DNA of 64,000 bases from Rhodovastum sp963709085 (GTDB taxonomy: Bacteria; Pseudomonadota; Alphaproteobacteria; Acetobacterales; Acetobacteraceae): contig CAVPVB010000007.1 in assembly GCA_963709085.1 (NCBI GenBank), positions 744,001 through 808,000 on the forward strand, in the 5' to 3' direction. A program made the position numbers and the translations under genes. Shown one piece after another: positions 51,578 through 61,403 of this stretch. The notes under the pieces were generated by a model. The model was not told the origin of the DNA. It ran no database searches and saw only the letters and a program-made list of their open reading frames with translations. Each line of letters starts with the position of its first letter. The first letter of the stretch is position 1.

Positions 51578-53374
51578 ATGTGCGGAATCGCAGGCGTGAT
51601 GACGCGGGACGGGTCGCCGCCCGATCCGGCGCTGCTGGACCGGCTGGCGGCGGCGCTGGCGCATCGCGGCCCGGACGGGCAGGGCCGACTGGTGCGCGGC
51701 GGGGTGGCGCTGGTGCATACCCGCCTCGCCATCATCGACCTCGACACCGGCGACCAGCCGTTGTTCGCGCCCGGCGGCACCGCGCTGGTGGCCAATGGCG
51801 AAATCTACAACAATCCCGAACTGCGCGCCGCCATGGCCGGGGCGCCGTTCCGCACCCGCTCGGACTGCGAGCCGGCGGCCTTCATCTATGAGCGCGACGG
51901 GGATGGCTTCGCCGACGCGCTGCGCGGCATGTACGCCATCGCCCTGCACGATCCGCGCCGCGAGCGGCTGGTGCTGGCGCGCGATCCGTTCGGTATCAAA
52001 CCATTATACTATATACAAACCGACACGCAGTTCATCTTCGCCTCCGAGCCGCAGGCGCTGCGCGGGGCGCAGCAGGAGATCGATCCAATTCGCCGCGCTG
52101 AATTGCTGCAGTTGAAATTTACCACCGGCAGCGAGACGATCTTCCCCGGCATTCATCGTGTCCTGCCGGGAGAGACGCTGGTCATCGAGCGGGCGCGTAT
52201 TGTCGCCCGAAGCCGCCGCGCCGCCCTGCCGGCGGGACGGCCGGAGCCGGTCCGTCCGGCGGCGGCGGTCGATGCGCTGGAGCGGGTGCTGCTGGACAGC
52301 GTCGCGGTGCATCTGCGCGCCGATGTGCCGTACGGGCTGTTCCTGTCCGGCGGCATCGATTCCTCGGCGCTGCTGGCGTTGATGACGCGCGCCGCCGGCA
52401 CCCGCATCCGGGTGCTGACCTGCGGCTGGGAAGGCGGCGGCGCGGTCGACGAAAGCCGCGAGGCCGAGCGGCTGGCCGGGCTGATGGGGGCGGAATGCCA
52501 CCGGCTGGACATGAGCCGGCGGGATTTCTGGCGGTTCGCGCCGCGCATCGCCGCCGCCATCGACGACCCGACCGCCGATGCCGCGGTGCTGCCGACCTGG
52601 ATGCTCGGCCGCGCCGCCCGCGAGGACGGGCTGAAGGTGACGCTGTGCGGCGAGGGGGCCGACGAGCTGTTCGGCGGCTATTCGCGCTATCGCAAGCGGC
52701 GCGCGCCCTGGCGGTTCTTTGCCCGCAAGCCGCGCAGCAAGGGCCTGTTCGGTGAGTCGCTCGCCCTGTCCGGCTGGCGGGCCGGGCTGGCGGCGGCCGA
52801 GGCGGCGGCGCAACAGGACCGCTCGCCGTTGCAGGCCGCCCAGGCCACCGATATCGCCGAATGGCTGCCCAACGATCTGCTGACGAAACTTGACCGTTGC
52901 CTGATGGTGCACGGGGTGGAGGGCCGCACGCCGTTCCTCGATCCGGTGGTCGCCGATTTCGCCTTCCGCCTGCCGGACGCCCTGAAGACCTCGGTGCGGT
53001 TCGGCAAGGTGCTGCTGCGCGACTGGCTGGCGCGGGCTTTTCCTGCAGCGGGCGCCTACGCGCGCAAGCAGGGGTTCAAGCCGCCGGTGGGGGCCTGGAT
53101 GGCGGCCGAGGCGGCGACCCTGTCCGAACTGGTGGCCGCCCAGCCGGGATTGGCCGGGCTGGTGCCGGGCGTGCTTGTGCGGGCGGCCTTCGCCGCCGCC
53201 GAGGCGTCACCCCAGCCGGCCTGGAGCCTGCTGTTCTACGCGCTCTGGCACAGCCGTCACGTGGTCGGGATCGACCCCGCCGGCGATGTCGGCGAGGTGC
53301 TCGCCGCGGCCCGCGCGCAGGCCAGGCCGAAGCCCAGCATCACATACATGAACCCCATGATCTCGGTGTCATAG
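51578..53374 (+). CDS. asnB: Asparagine synthetase (glutamine-hydrolysing)
   Basis: 598 residues. MCGIAGVM starts with the catalytic Cys2 of the glutaminase domain, which continues RGPDGQGRLVRGGVALVHTR and LVANGEIYNNPELR. The synthetase part has the pyrophosphate loop GLFLSGGIDSSALLALM and GEGADELFGGYSRY. In polysaccharide clusters such enzymes amidate sugars or donors. Its last 118 bases overlap the end of the convergent O-antigen ligase gene. Confidence 0.9.
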   Translation: MCGIAGVMTRDGSPPDPALLDRLAAALAHRGPDGQGRLVRGGVALVHTRLAIIDLDTGDQPLFAPGGTALVANGEIYNNPELRAAMAGAPFRTRSDCEPAAFIYERDGDGFADALRGMYAIALHDPRRERLVLARDPFGIKPLYYIQTDTQFIFASEPQALRGAQQEIDPIRRAELLQLKFTTGSETIFPGIHRVLPGETLVIERARIVARSRRAALPAGRPEPVRPAAAVDALERVLLDSVAVHLRADVPYGLFLSGGIDSSALLALMTRAAGTRIRVLTCGWEGGGAVDESREAERLAGLMGAECHRLDMSRRDFWRFAPRIAAAIDDPTADAAVLPTWMLGRAAREDGLKVTLCGEGADELFGGYSRYRKRRAPWRFFARKPRSKGLFGESLALSGWRAGLAAAEAAAQQDRSPLQAAQATDIAEWLPNDLLTKLDRCLMVHGVEGRTPFLDPVVADFAFRLPDALKTSVRFGKVLLRDWLARAFPAAGAYARKQGFKPPVGAWMAAEAATLSELVAAQPGLAGLVPGVLVRAAFAAAEASPQPAWSLLFYALWHSRHVVGIDPAGDVGEVLAAARAQARPKPSITYMNPMISVS

Positions 53375-54555
53375 AGGCCGTTGCTCGAGGCGATCGGCCA
53401 CAGCTCCATCAGCACGCCGACGAACAGGCCGACCCGCAGCGGGTCGGGGTCGCGGCCGAGGCCGCGCAGCAGGCCGCGCAGCCAGGCGACCACCACGGCG
53501 CAGAACAGCGCCAGCCCGGGCAGGCCCGCATCGGTGGCGGCCTGCAGGTAGTGGTTGTGCGGATGGATGTTGCAGATCGCCGCTCCGCCGCCGTCCCAGA
53601 AGTTCAGGCGGGCTGCCGGCCACGCCTCCCAGGTGCGCAGGTCGGGGCAAGCGTTGCGGAACCCGTCATAGCCCTGGCCGAACACCGGATGCTGGGCGGC
53701 GATGACGACCGCGCGGGCGCCGATCAGGCCGTAATCGCTGTCGGGGAACATTTTCATCTGATAGGTGAACTTGGTCACCAGCCGGTACCAGGTCGGCGGC
53801 GAGATCACCGGCGTGACCGCCAGCAGGGCGGCGCCGGCGATCAGGCAGACCAGCACGATCGGGCGCAGCCGGCGCAGCAGCAGGCCGGAGACCAGCAGCC
53901 CGAGTAAAGTAAGCAGCAACGGCGTCCGCTGGCCGATCAGCACCATGACGCCGATTCCGGCGATGGCGAGCGCGCCGGCCGCCAGCGTCGCCGGCCAGCG
54001 CCGCCGCGCCAGCAGGCGGCCGGCCGGCGGCAGCAGGGCGGGAAACAGCAGGCGCGAGAGCGGCGCCCCGGCGCGGGCCTTGCCGAACGGGCCGGTCAGG
54101 GCGCCGTCATTGGAACGGGGCCAGCCCCATAAATTGGTGCCGGCGACCAGCTGCAGCAGGGCGTTCAGGCCGATATACAGCGCCGCCGCCGCCAGCACGG
54201 CCTGCAGGCGGCGGCGCCAGACGGCATCGCGCAGCAGCCAGTGCTCCAGGGCGGCGACCAGCAGCAGGAAACGCACCGTCGCCAGCGCCTGCACGCAGGA
54301 ATGCCAGCCGCCGATGCCGATGCCAGGCAGCGAGCACAGCACCAGCCACAGCCACCAAACCGCCCCCAGCCTGACCCAGCCCTCGCGCAACCAGCCCCAG
54401 TCGCCCGCCCGCGCGCTGCGCAGCAGGAAAGCCAGGCCGAGCAGCGCCATCGCCACCTCGGCCAGCGCCTTGGCATGCATGAACAGCAGCGGCAGCAGCA
54501 GGACGAGAACCGGCGCGAGACGGTCCGCGAGCATGGGCACGTCGAGACGCGGCAC
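53257..54555 (-). CDS. O-antigen ligase-like membrane protein
   Basis: About 432 residues, mostly membrane helices (LAPVLVLLLPLLFMHAKALA through VGVLMELWPIASSNGLYDTE). The large loop has GQGYDGFRNACPD and IHPHNHYLQAATDAGLPGLA, the motif of the Wzy/WaaL O-antigen ligase family. It joins polysaccharide to the lipid core. I use the GTG at 54555 behind ggaggg; an ATG at 54534 is the alternative. Confidence 0.85.
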   Translation of the reverse strand: MPRLDVPMLADRLAPVLVLLLPLLFMHAKALAEVAMALLGLAFLLRSARAGDWGWLREGWVRLGAVWWLWLVLCSLPGIGIGGWHSCVQALATVRFLLLVAALEHWLLRDAVWRRRLQAVLAAAALYIGLNALLQLVAGTNLWGWPRSNDGALTGPFGKARAGAPLSRLLFPALLPPAGRLLARRRWPATLAAGALAIAGIGVMVLIGQRTPLLLTLLGLLVSGLLLRRLRPIVLVCLIAGAALLAVTPVISPPTWYRLVTKFTYQMKMFPDSDYGLIGARAVVIAAQHPVFGQGYDGFRNACPDLRTWEAWPAARLNFWDGGGAAICNIHPHNHYLQAATDAGLPGLALFCAVVVAWLRGLLRGLGRDPDPLRVGLFVGVLMELWPIASSNGLYDTEIMGFMYVMLGFGLACARAAASTSPTSPAGSIPTT

Positions 54556-54720
54556 GCATCCCTCCAGTTCGTTGGGCAAGGTTGGGCAGGCGGCGCAGCA
54601 ACGAAGCATCGGCGCGGCGATGGCAAGGGCTAAATTTTGTTGTTAAGGATGAAACCGGATGACGCGGTCCGAAGGTCCGATTGCCATGCCGCTTGTTGCA
54701 CGGCCAAACAAAGGGGGCCG

Positions 54721-57431
54721 GTGTCTGGCCGCGCCGCGGCCGGAATTGCGCCCGATCGTGTGGATGGCGGCGGCGTGACGCTGCCGGCCGCGCGTTTCGA
54801 GTCGGCCCTGCAGGTGCGGGTGGTGTGGGCGATCGGCGCCCTGCTGGCGTTGCTGACGGTGGCCGGCGCCGCCGGGTTTCTCTGGCATGACCGGCAATCC
54901 GACCTCGACCAGTGGCGGCAGACGGCGGCCAACCTGTCGACCACACTGGCCGAGCATGCCGAGCAGACGGTGCGCGCGGCCGATCTGGTGCTGCAGAGCA
55001 TCGTGATCCCGCTGAACGAGGCGGGCCTGGACAGCGGGGCGGATCTTTGGCGGGTGATGGATACGCCAGCCATGCACGAGGTGATCCGCAACAAGGTGGC
55101 GGCGGTGCCGCAGGTCGATGTGGCCAGCATCGTTGACCCACATGGGGATATCATCAACTTCAACCGCTACTACCCGCCCTATGCCCCGGCCACGCCGGGC
55201 CGGCGGGTCAACGTGGCCGACCGCGACTATTTCCAGGCGCTGATGCAGGGGCCCTATGACGGGCCGTTCATCAGCACGGCGGTGCAGAACCGGGTGACGG
55301 GGGAATGGACCTTCTACCTGGTCCGCCAGATCCGCGGCCGGGCGGGCCAGCCGATCGGCCTGGCGGCCATCGGCATCCGCAGCGACTTCTTCCAGGCCTT
55401 CTTCAAGGCGGTGAACATCGGCGCGGGCAGCACCATCGCGCTGTTCCGCGGCGACGGCATCCTGCTGGCGCGTGACCCGCCGGCCGCCGACTTCATCGGC
55501 CGGTCCTTCGCCGACCAGACGCTGTTTCGCGACGCGCTCAGGCCCGGGGTGGTGGCGGCGGCGCAGGTGACCCGCACCGCCCGCATGGTCGGCGGCCAAC
55601 ATGAGCTGCGCATCCTGGCACCGCGCCGGCTGCGCGACTTTCCGCTGGTGACCAACATCAGCGTGACCGAGACCATCGTGCTGGCCAGTTGGCGGCTGAC
55701 GGCCGGCCTGGTCGGGACGCTGGCGGTGGCGCTGGCGGCGGTGGTGCTGGGGCTGTCCGGGCTGCTGGCGCGGATGCTGGGCCGCCAGCAACGCACTTTG
55801 GCGGATCTGGCGCAGGCGCACGCGGCGGCCGAGGCGACGGCGGCGGAGCTGCAGGCGGCCAAGGAGGTGGCGGAGGCGGCCAGCCGCGCCAAATCCGACT
55901 TCCTGGCCAATATGAGCCACGAGATCCGCACGCCGATGAACGGCATCATCGGCATGAACGGACTGCTGCTGGACACCGAACTGACCGCCGAGCAGCGCCA
56001 GTATGCCGCCATGACGCGCGACAGCGCCGAGGCGCTGCTGGGGGTGATCAACGACGTGCTGGACATCTCCAAGCTGGAGGCCGGCCGGGTCGAGCTGGAA
56101 GTGCTGGATTTCAGCCTGACCGAACTGGTGGAGGGCGCCACCGCCCTGCTGGCGCCGCGCGCGGCGGAGAAGCGGATCGGGCTGTCCAGCCTGATCGACC
56201 CGGCGCTGCCGCCGGCCTTGCGCGGCGATCCCACCCGCCTGCGTCAGGTGCTGCTGAACCTGGTGAGCAACGGGGTGAAGTTCACCGAGACGGGCAGCGT
56301 CGCCGTGCGGGTGACGCAGGCGCCGTCGCGACCCGGGGCGGCGCTGGCGGTGCGCTTCGAGGTCACCGATACCGGGGTGGGCATCGCCGAGGAGCTGCAG
56401 CCGCGTCTGTTCTGCAAGTTCAGCCAGGCCGACAGCTCGATCACCCGGCGCTATGGCGGCACCGGCCTGGGGCTGGCGATCTGTCGCGAGCTGGTCGGGC
56501 TGATGGGCGGGGAGATCGGCGTGACCAGCCGGGCCGGGGCGGGGGCCAGCTTCTGGTTCGCGGTGCCGCTGGCGACGGCGGCCGGACCGGTGGCGCACCG
56601 CCTGCTGCCGCCGGAGCGGCTGCACGGCCTGCGCGCGCTGATCGTGGACGATTTGCCGGTCAATATCGAGATCATGACCCGGCACCTGCGTGGCTTCGGC
56701 ATGGGCATCGAGACCGCCGGTGACGGGCTGCAGGCGGTGGCGGAAATCGAGCGGGCGGCGGTCCAGGGGCGGCCCTACAGCCTGGTGCTGATCGACCAGA
56801 TGATGCCGGGGCTGGCCGGCATCGCCCTGGCCGGGCGGGTGCGGGCGCTCCCCGGCAGCGCCGATACGAAGCTTGTGCTGGTCTCCTCGGCGGGGCATGC
56901 CGAGGTGCGGAAACGGGTCGGCGGCGTGCTGGACGGAATGCTGGAAAAACCGATCCGGCGTGCCGATCTGCTGGAGTGCCTGGCCGGGCTGTTCGGGGCC
57001 GAGGCGGAGGTACCGCGGCGCCCGTCGAGGCGGCGGGCGGGGCGGGCGGCCTGCGTGTGCTGTTGGCCGAGGACAATCCGGTGAACCAGCAGGTCGTGCT
57101 GGCCATGCTGCGCAAGGCCGGGCACGCCGTGCGGATGGTCGGCAACGGGGCGGAAGCGGTGGCGGCGGTGCGGGCGGAGGAATTCGACATCGTGCTGATG
57201 GACGTGCAGATGCCGCTGCTGGACGGGATCGAGGCGACGAAGCAGATCCGCGCCCTGCCGGCGCCGCGCCGGCACGTGCCGGTGGTGGCGCTGACGGCCG
57301 ACGCGATGACCGGAGCGAAGGAATATTATCTGGAGGCCGGCATGGACGGCTATCTGGCCAAACCGATCCGGGCGGCGGCGCTGCTGGCCAAGCTGGCGGC
57401 CCTGGTGCCCGCCGCGGCTTCCGGCCGATGA
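54721..57431 (+). CDS. Cache-domain hybrid histidine kinase, apparent frameshift
   Basis: About 903 residues after adding one base near 57003-57012. A GTG start (54721) has ribosome binding site aaaggggg. Two membrane helices (about 32-52 and near 320-345) flank a periplasmic double-Cache domain (VASIVDPHGDIINFNRYYPP, then VADRDYFQALMQGPYDGPFI). Then come H-box SDFLANMSHEIRTPMNGIIG, N-box VLLNLVSNGVKFTETG, G-boxes VTDTGVGIAEE and GGTGLGLAICREL, and two receivers: a first (ALIVDDLPVNIEIM, Asp in LIDQMMPG) and a second in the shifted frame (VLLAEDNPVNQQVV, Asp in VLMDVQMPLL). The next gene overlaps its stop. Confidence 0.85.
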
Positions 57432-58468
57432 CGGCGCCGCCGGCCTTCGTCACCGGCGGCTCGGGCTTCATCGGCCGCCGGCTGGTGGACGAACTGGTCC
57501 GGCAGGGCCGGACGGTGCGGGCGCTGGCGCGTTCGGCCGAGGCCGCGGAGACGGTCGCGCGGCTTGGCGCCGAGCCGGTGCGCGGCGATCTGTCCGACCC
57601 CGCCGCCCTGGCGCAGGGCATGCAGGGCTGTTCCACCGTGTTCCATGCGGCGGCGCGGGTGGCGCTGTGGGGCGACCGGGCGGCGTTCGCGCGCGATACG
57701 GTGCAGGGCACCGCGAACGTGGTGGCGGCGGCCCGCGACGCCGGGGTGGCGTGCCTGGTGCATGTCGGCACCGAGGCGGTGCTGGCCGATGGCGGCCCGA
57801 TCATCAATGCCGACGAAACCCGCCCTTACCCGGCGCGGCCGAACGGTCCCTATCCCTGGTCGAAGGGCCTGGCGGAACGGGCGGTGGTGGCGGCGAATGG
57901 GCTGGCGGCGAATGGGCTGGCGGCGGATGGCGGCAGCCTGCGCACCGTCTCGGTGCGGCCGCGCTTCGTCTGGGGCGCCGGCGATACAATCCTGCTGCCG
58001 CGGCTGGCGGCGGCGATGCGGACCGGGCTGTTCCTGTGGTTCGGCGACCGGCACCACCTGATGTCGACCTGCCACGTGGCCAATGTCGTGCACGGGCTGC
58101 TGTTGGCCGAGGCGCGCGGGCGCGGCGGCGAGGCGTATTTCGTCACCGACGGCGCGCCGGTCGATTTTGCCGATTTCCTGACCCGGCTGGCGGCAACCCA
58201 GGGCGTGCGCGCCCGCGGCATCGGGGCGCCGCTCTGGGCGGCCGACCTGCTGGCGGCGGCCGGCGAGGGGCTGTGGCGGGCGCTGCCGTTCCTGCCGGCA
58301 TCCGGGCCGCCGCTGACCCGCACCACGGTGAACCTGTTCTTTCGTGAGGTCACGGTGAACGATGCCAAGGCGCGGCGCGAGCTGGGCTACGCGCCGGTGA
58401 TCAGCATCGATGCGGGGCTGCAGGAACTGGCGGTGCGGGCCGGTCTGGCCTCAGCCCCCCGCTCCTAA
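57428..58468 (+). CDS. NAD-dependent epimerase/dehydratase (extended SDR)
   Basis: 346 residues; the ATG overlaps the kinase stop. AFVTGGSGFIGRRLVDELVR is the Rossmann NAD(P) motif, with ADLSDPAALAQ-type acidic strand (GDLSDPAALA) and catalytic Tyr-x3-Lys in GPYPWSKGLAERAVVA. The 3-beta-hydroxysteroid-dehydrogenase/isomerase-like group is suggested by VSVRPRFVWGAGDT. Residues near 157-170 hold a NGLAA/NGLAA repeat encoded by 15-base tandem copies (about 57895-57930). Substrate unknown. Confidence 0.85.
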   Translation: MTAPPAFVTGGSGFIGRRLVDELVRQGRTVRALARSAEAAETVARLGAEPVRGDLSDPAALAQGMQGCSTVFHAAARVALWGDRAAFARDTVQGTANVVAAARDAGVACLVHVGTEAVLADGGPIINADETRPYPARPNGPYPWSKGLAERAVVAANGLAANGLAADGGSLRTVSVRPRFVWGAGDTILLPRLAAAMRTGLFLWFGDRHHLMSTCHVANVVHGLLLAEARGRGGEAYFVTDGAPVDFADFLTRLAATQGVRARGIGAPLWAADLLAAAGEGLWRALPFLPASGPPLTRTTVNLFFREVTVNDAKARRELGYAPVISIDAGLQELAVRAGLASAPRS

Positions 58469-59184
58469 GCTGCCAGGGGCTTCACACCTTCCGGGTCCAG
58501 CCGGTAGCCGCCGCCCTCGGTGACCAGCAGGCGCGCGTTGGCGGGGTCGGGCTCGATCTTCTGGCGCAGCCGGTAGATGTGGGTTTCCAGCGTGTGGGTG
58601 GTCACCGCCGAGTTGTAGCCCCACACCTCGTTCAGGAGAATCTGGCGCAGCACCGGCTTGCTGCCGGCCCGGTAGAGGAATTTGAGGATGGCCGCTTCCT
58701 TCTCGGTGAGGCGGATGCGGCGGTTCTTGGTCGGGTCCTGCAGCAGCTTCGCCGCCGGCCGGAACGTGTAGGGGCCGATGGTGAAAACCGCGTCCTCGCT
58801 GTTCTCGAAGCTGCGCAACTGGGCGCGCAGCCTGGCGAGCAGCTCGGCGAGGCGAAAAGGCTTGGCGATGTAGTCGTTGGCGCCCGATTCAAGGCCACGC
58901 ACCACGTCGGCTTCCTGGTCGGAGCCGGTGAGCATGATGATCGGCACCTTGATGCCGTTGCGGCGCAGACGGGCGCACAGGTCCCGACCATCGGCATCAG
59001 GCAGCCGCACGTCGAGGATGAGCGCATCGAACCGCGCATCCCGCGCGCCGATCTTGGCCTCGGCTTCGCCGGCGGTTTCCGCCCCGGTGGCGGCGAACTC
59101 GCCATCCACCGCAAGCTGCTCAGCGAGCATGGATTGCAAGGCCAAATCGTCATCGACGATGAGAATAGGCCGTTCGCCGGTCAT
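58465..59184 (-). CDS. OmpR/PhoB-family response regulator
   Basis: 239 residues. Receiver ILIVDDDLALQSMLAEQLAV with acceptor Asp in ALILDVRLPDADGRDL, Thr in IIMLTGSDQEADV and Lys in YIAKPFRLAELLAR. The winged helix is IRLTEKEAAILKFLYRAGSK and VTTHTLETHIYRLRQKIEPD. The stop overlaps the SDR stop by four bases, convergently. The Thr-His-Thr in the recognition region and KNRRIRLTEKE occur in a regulator common to Acetobacteraceae and relatives. Kinase partner unknown. Confidence 0.9.
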   Translation of the reverse strand: MTGERPILIVDDDLALQSMLAEQLAVDGEFAATGAETAGEAEAKIGARDARFDALILDVRLPDADGRDLCARLRRNGIKVPIIMLTGSDQEADVVRGLESGANDYIAKPFRLAELLARLRAQLRSFENSEDAVFTIGPYTFRPAAKLLQDPTKNRRIRLTEKEAAILKFLYRAGSKPVLRQILLNEVWGYNSAVTTHTLETHIYRLRQKIEPDPANARLLVTEGGGYRLDPEGVKPLAA

Positions 59185-59511
59185 CGCTAATTTCCCTCGG
59201 AGTCAGGAGACCCTGGGGGACATTGCCCCCCAACCTCTTCATCATTCATTAAGCGCCATACAATCGGCAGATTGCAGGGTATTTATATCACATGGTGACG
59301 ACAAGGCCTCTGGCAAAATCGCACCACCCAAATTGAATGCGGGCTTGTCGTTCCGCAAGCCGCACACATTATCGTGAGGCGCGGGCGGACGGTTTGTCCA
59401 GGCTGGCCATATGCAATCCGGCCGGCAGGGGCGCGTGCGATTGCGATGGTGTGATTGGAATGCTGGGACAAGACTTGACCAGGCCGGCCGCGAACGTTAT
59501 CCAGGAAGAGC
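59185..59511. other. Intergenic region between response regulator and ribA
   Basis: About 330 bases that should hold the divergent promoters of the response regulator and ribA. AT-rich stretches occur near 59240-59290. No riboswitch-like conserved FMN element or operator could be recognised by eye. Confidence 0.4.
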
Positions 59512-60714
59512 ATGACCTTCACGCCGTTGCGACAGGATTCCGCTGGCGGCAGTGCTGCCGCGCCCGCCGAGGGCGGCGCGACCGTTTTGGCTGGTCCGGG
59601 GCTGGCTGATCCGGCAGTGCTGCGCCTGCGCGCGGTGCACCGGGCGGCGGCGGATCTGCGGCGCGGCACGCCGGTGCTGTTGCGGGGGGCGCCCGATCTG
59701 GTGCTGCTGGGCGCCGAGACGGCGGGGGCGCGCGGGCTGGCCGAGCTTCGCCATGTGGGCGAGGGAGTCCCGATACTGCTGCTGGCGCCGGCGCGGGCCG
59801 CCGCGGTGCTGCACCGGCCGGTGGCGCCGCAGCGTCAGGAGGCGCTGGCGCTGCGACTGCCCGAGGCGCTGTTCGAGCCGGAATGCCTGCGCGGCCTCGC
59901 CGATCCGACCGCCGGGCAGATGCTGCCGGCGGAGCCGGAGCTGGCGCCGGATTGGCCGGATTTCCTGGCGGGGGAGGCGGCCCTGGCGCTGGCCAAGCTG
60001 GCGCGGCTGCTGCCGGCTGTGCTGGCCGCTCCGCTGCGCGCCGACGGCCCGGCGCGTGCCGCCGAACTGCACCTGCAGGCGGTGGCGGCGGCCGATATCC
60101 TGGCCTATCCACGCGATATCGTGGCGGACCTGACCCGGGTGGCCGAGGCGCAGGTGCCGCTGGACGGCGCGCCGGATGCGCGCATCGTGGCGTTCCGGGC
60201 TCCGGATGCGGGGGTGGAGCACCTCGCCATCGTGATCGGACGGCCGGAGGCGGCCGAGGCGCCGCTGGTGCGGCTGCACTCCGAATGCTTCACCGGCGAC
60301 TTGCTGGGCAGCCTGCGCTGCGATTGCGGGGCGCAACTGCGCGGCGCCATCAGGCGGATGGCCGAGGAAGGCGCTGGCGTACTTCTGTACTTGGCGCAGG
60401 AGGGGCGCGGCATCGGCCTGGTGAACAAACTGCGCGCCTATGCCTTGCAGGATCGCGGGCTGGATACGCTGGACGCCAACCGTGCGCTGGGCTGGGGGGC
60501 GGACGAGCGCAACTACATGGTGGCCGCCACCATGCTGGAGGCGCTGGGGGTGCGGCGGCTGCGGCTGCTGACCAACAACCCGGACAAGGTCTCCGCGCTG
60601 GCGGCCTGCGGCGTGGACGTGCTGCGGCGTGAGCCGCACACCTTCGCCCCGAACGGGGTGAATGATCACTACCTGGCCACCAAGGCGGAACGGTTCGGCC
60701 ACCTGCTGGGCTGA
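59512..60714 (+). CDS. ribA: GTP cyclohydrolase II
   Basis: 400 residues. The C-terminal domain has the full signature: VRLHSECFTGDLLGSLRCDC (zinc cysteines), YLAQEGRGIGLVNKLRAYAL, LGWGADERNYMVAATMLEAL and LLTNNPDKVSAL. An N-terminal extension of about 180 residues (AVHRAAADLRRGTPVLL) resembles a degenerate partner domain found in alphaproteobacterial RibA. It opens the GTP ring in the first step of riboflavin synthesis. Ribosome binding site aggaag. Confidence 0.93.
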   Translation: MTFTPLRQDSAGGSAAAPAEGGATVLAGPGLADPAVLRLRAVHRAAADLRRGTPVLLRGAPDLVLLGAETAGARGLAELRHVGEGVPILLLAPARAAAVLHRPVAPQRQEALALRLPEALFEPECLRGLADPTAGQMLPAEPELAPDWPDFLAGEAALALAKLARLLPAVLAAPLRADGPARAAELHLQAVAAADILAYPRDIVADLTRVAEAQVPLDGAPDARIVAFRAPDAGVEHLAIVIGRPEAAEAPLVRLHSECFTGDLLGSLRCDCGAQLRGAIRRMAEEGAGVLLYLAQEGRGIGLVNKLRAYALQDRGLDTLDANRALGWGADERNYMVAATMLEALGVRRLRLLTNNPDKVSALAACGVDVLRREPHTFAPNGVNDHYLATKAERFGHLLG

Positions 60715-60753
60715 CGCGACGCGGGTGGCGCCGCCGGCCGTTGGAGAGATGCG

Positions 60754-61251
60754 ATGAGCGAGGCGATCGTGCACCCGCAGGGGCTGTTGGAACTGCGCGG
60801 CCTGCGCTGGCGTTGCGCGCTCGGGCGCGGCGGCGTGCGGGTGCTGAAGGAAGAAGGCGACGGCGCCACGCCGGCCGGTCTGCTGCCGCTGCGCCGGGTG
60901 CTGTACCGCGCCGACCGGGGGCCGATTCCGCGCGCCGCGGTGGCGCGCGAGCCGATCGCCGAGCAGGATGGCTGGTGCGACGATCCGCAACATGCCGACT
61001 ACAACCGCCAGATTCGCCTGCCGCATCCGGCCCGGCACGAGGAATTGTGGCGACGCGACGGGCTGTACGACGTGGTGGGGGTGCTGGGCTGGAACGATGC
61101 GCCGGTGGCGCGCGGCCGTGGCTCGGCGATCTTTCTGCATGTCGCGCGGGCGGACTACGCGCCCACCGAAGGCTGCGTGGCCCTGGCACGCGCGGATGTG
61201 CTGGCGGTGCTGGCGGCAGGAGTGACGGCGCTGCGGTTGCTGGCGGCCTGA
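60754..61251 (+). CDS. L,D-transpeptidase (YkuD) family protein
   Basis: 165 residues. WRCALGRGGVRVLKEEGDGA with TPAGLLPLRRVLYR is the usual start of the short YkuD group, then YNRQIRLPHP and SAIFLHVARADYAPTEGCVA, with catalytic His and the Cys of T-x-G-C. No signal peptide is visible, so export is uncertain. Members cross-link peptidoglycan or attach lipoproteins. Confidence 0.85.
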   Translation: MSEAIVHPQGLLELRGLRWRCALGRGGVRVLKEEGDGATPAGLLPLRRVLYRADRGPIPRAAVAREPIAEQDGWCDDPQHADYNRQIRLPHPARHEELWRRDGLYDVVGVLGWNDAPVARGRGSAIFLHVARADYAPTEGCVALARADVLAVLAAGVTALRLLAA

Positions 61252-61257
61252 TCGGCT

Positions 61258-61403
61258 GGGTGAAGGAAGGCCAGGGCTCTGCCCTGGACCCGCCAAGGGC
61301 CGAGAGGCCCCTGGACCCCGCTCTAGCCAAAGCCCTCAACGAATGGGTTCTAAGGGCTCCGCCCTTAGCGGGTCCAGGGCAGAGCCCTGGCCTTCCTTCA
61401 CCC
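61258..61403. repeat. Two palindrome-repeat copies forming a 36-base inverted repeat (copy 8)
   Basis: 61258-61293 and 61368-61403 are perfect reverse complements over 36 bases, enclosing a 74-base spacer with further CCAAGGGCC- and TAAGGGC-type arms. Each arm is one copy of the window-wide repeat, facing opposite ways, and lies between the L,D-transpeptidase and the convergent DUF971 gene, whose stop codon it contains. Confidence 0.9.

Noticed and set aside
54643..57807. Open frame of 1054 codons on the minus strand
   Set aside because: It lies antisense to the hybrid kinase and SDR genes, which have full domain motifs; the composition (His/Gln/Arg-rich) is the usual shadow of GC-rich coding sequence.
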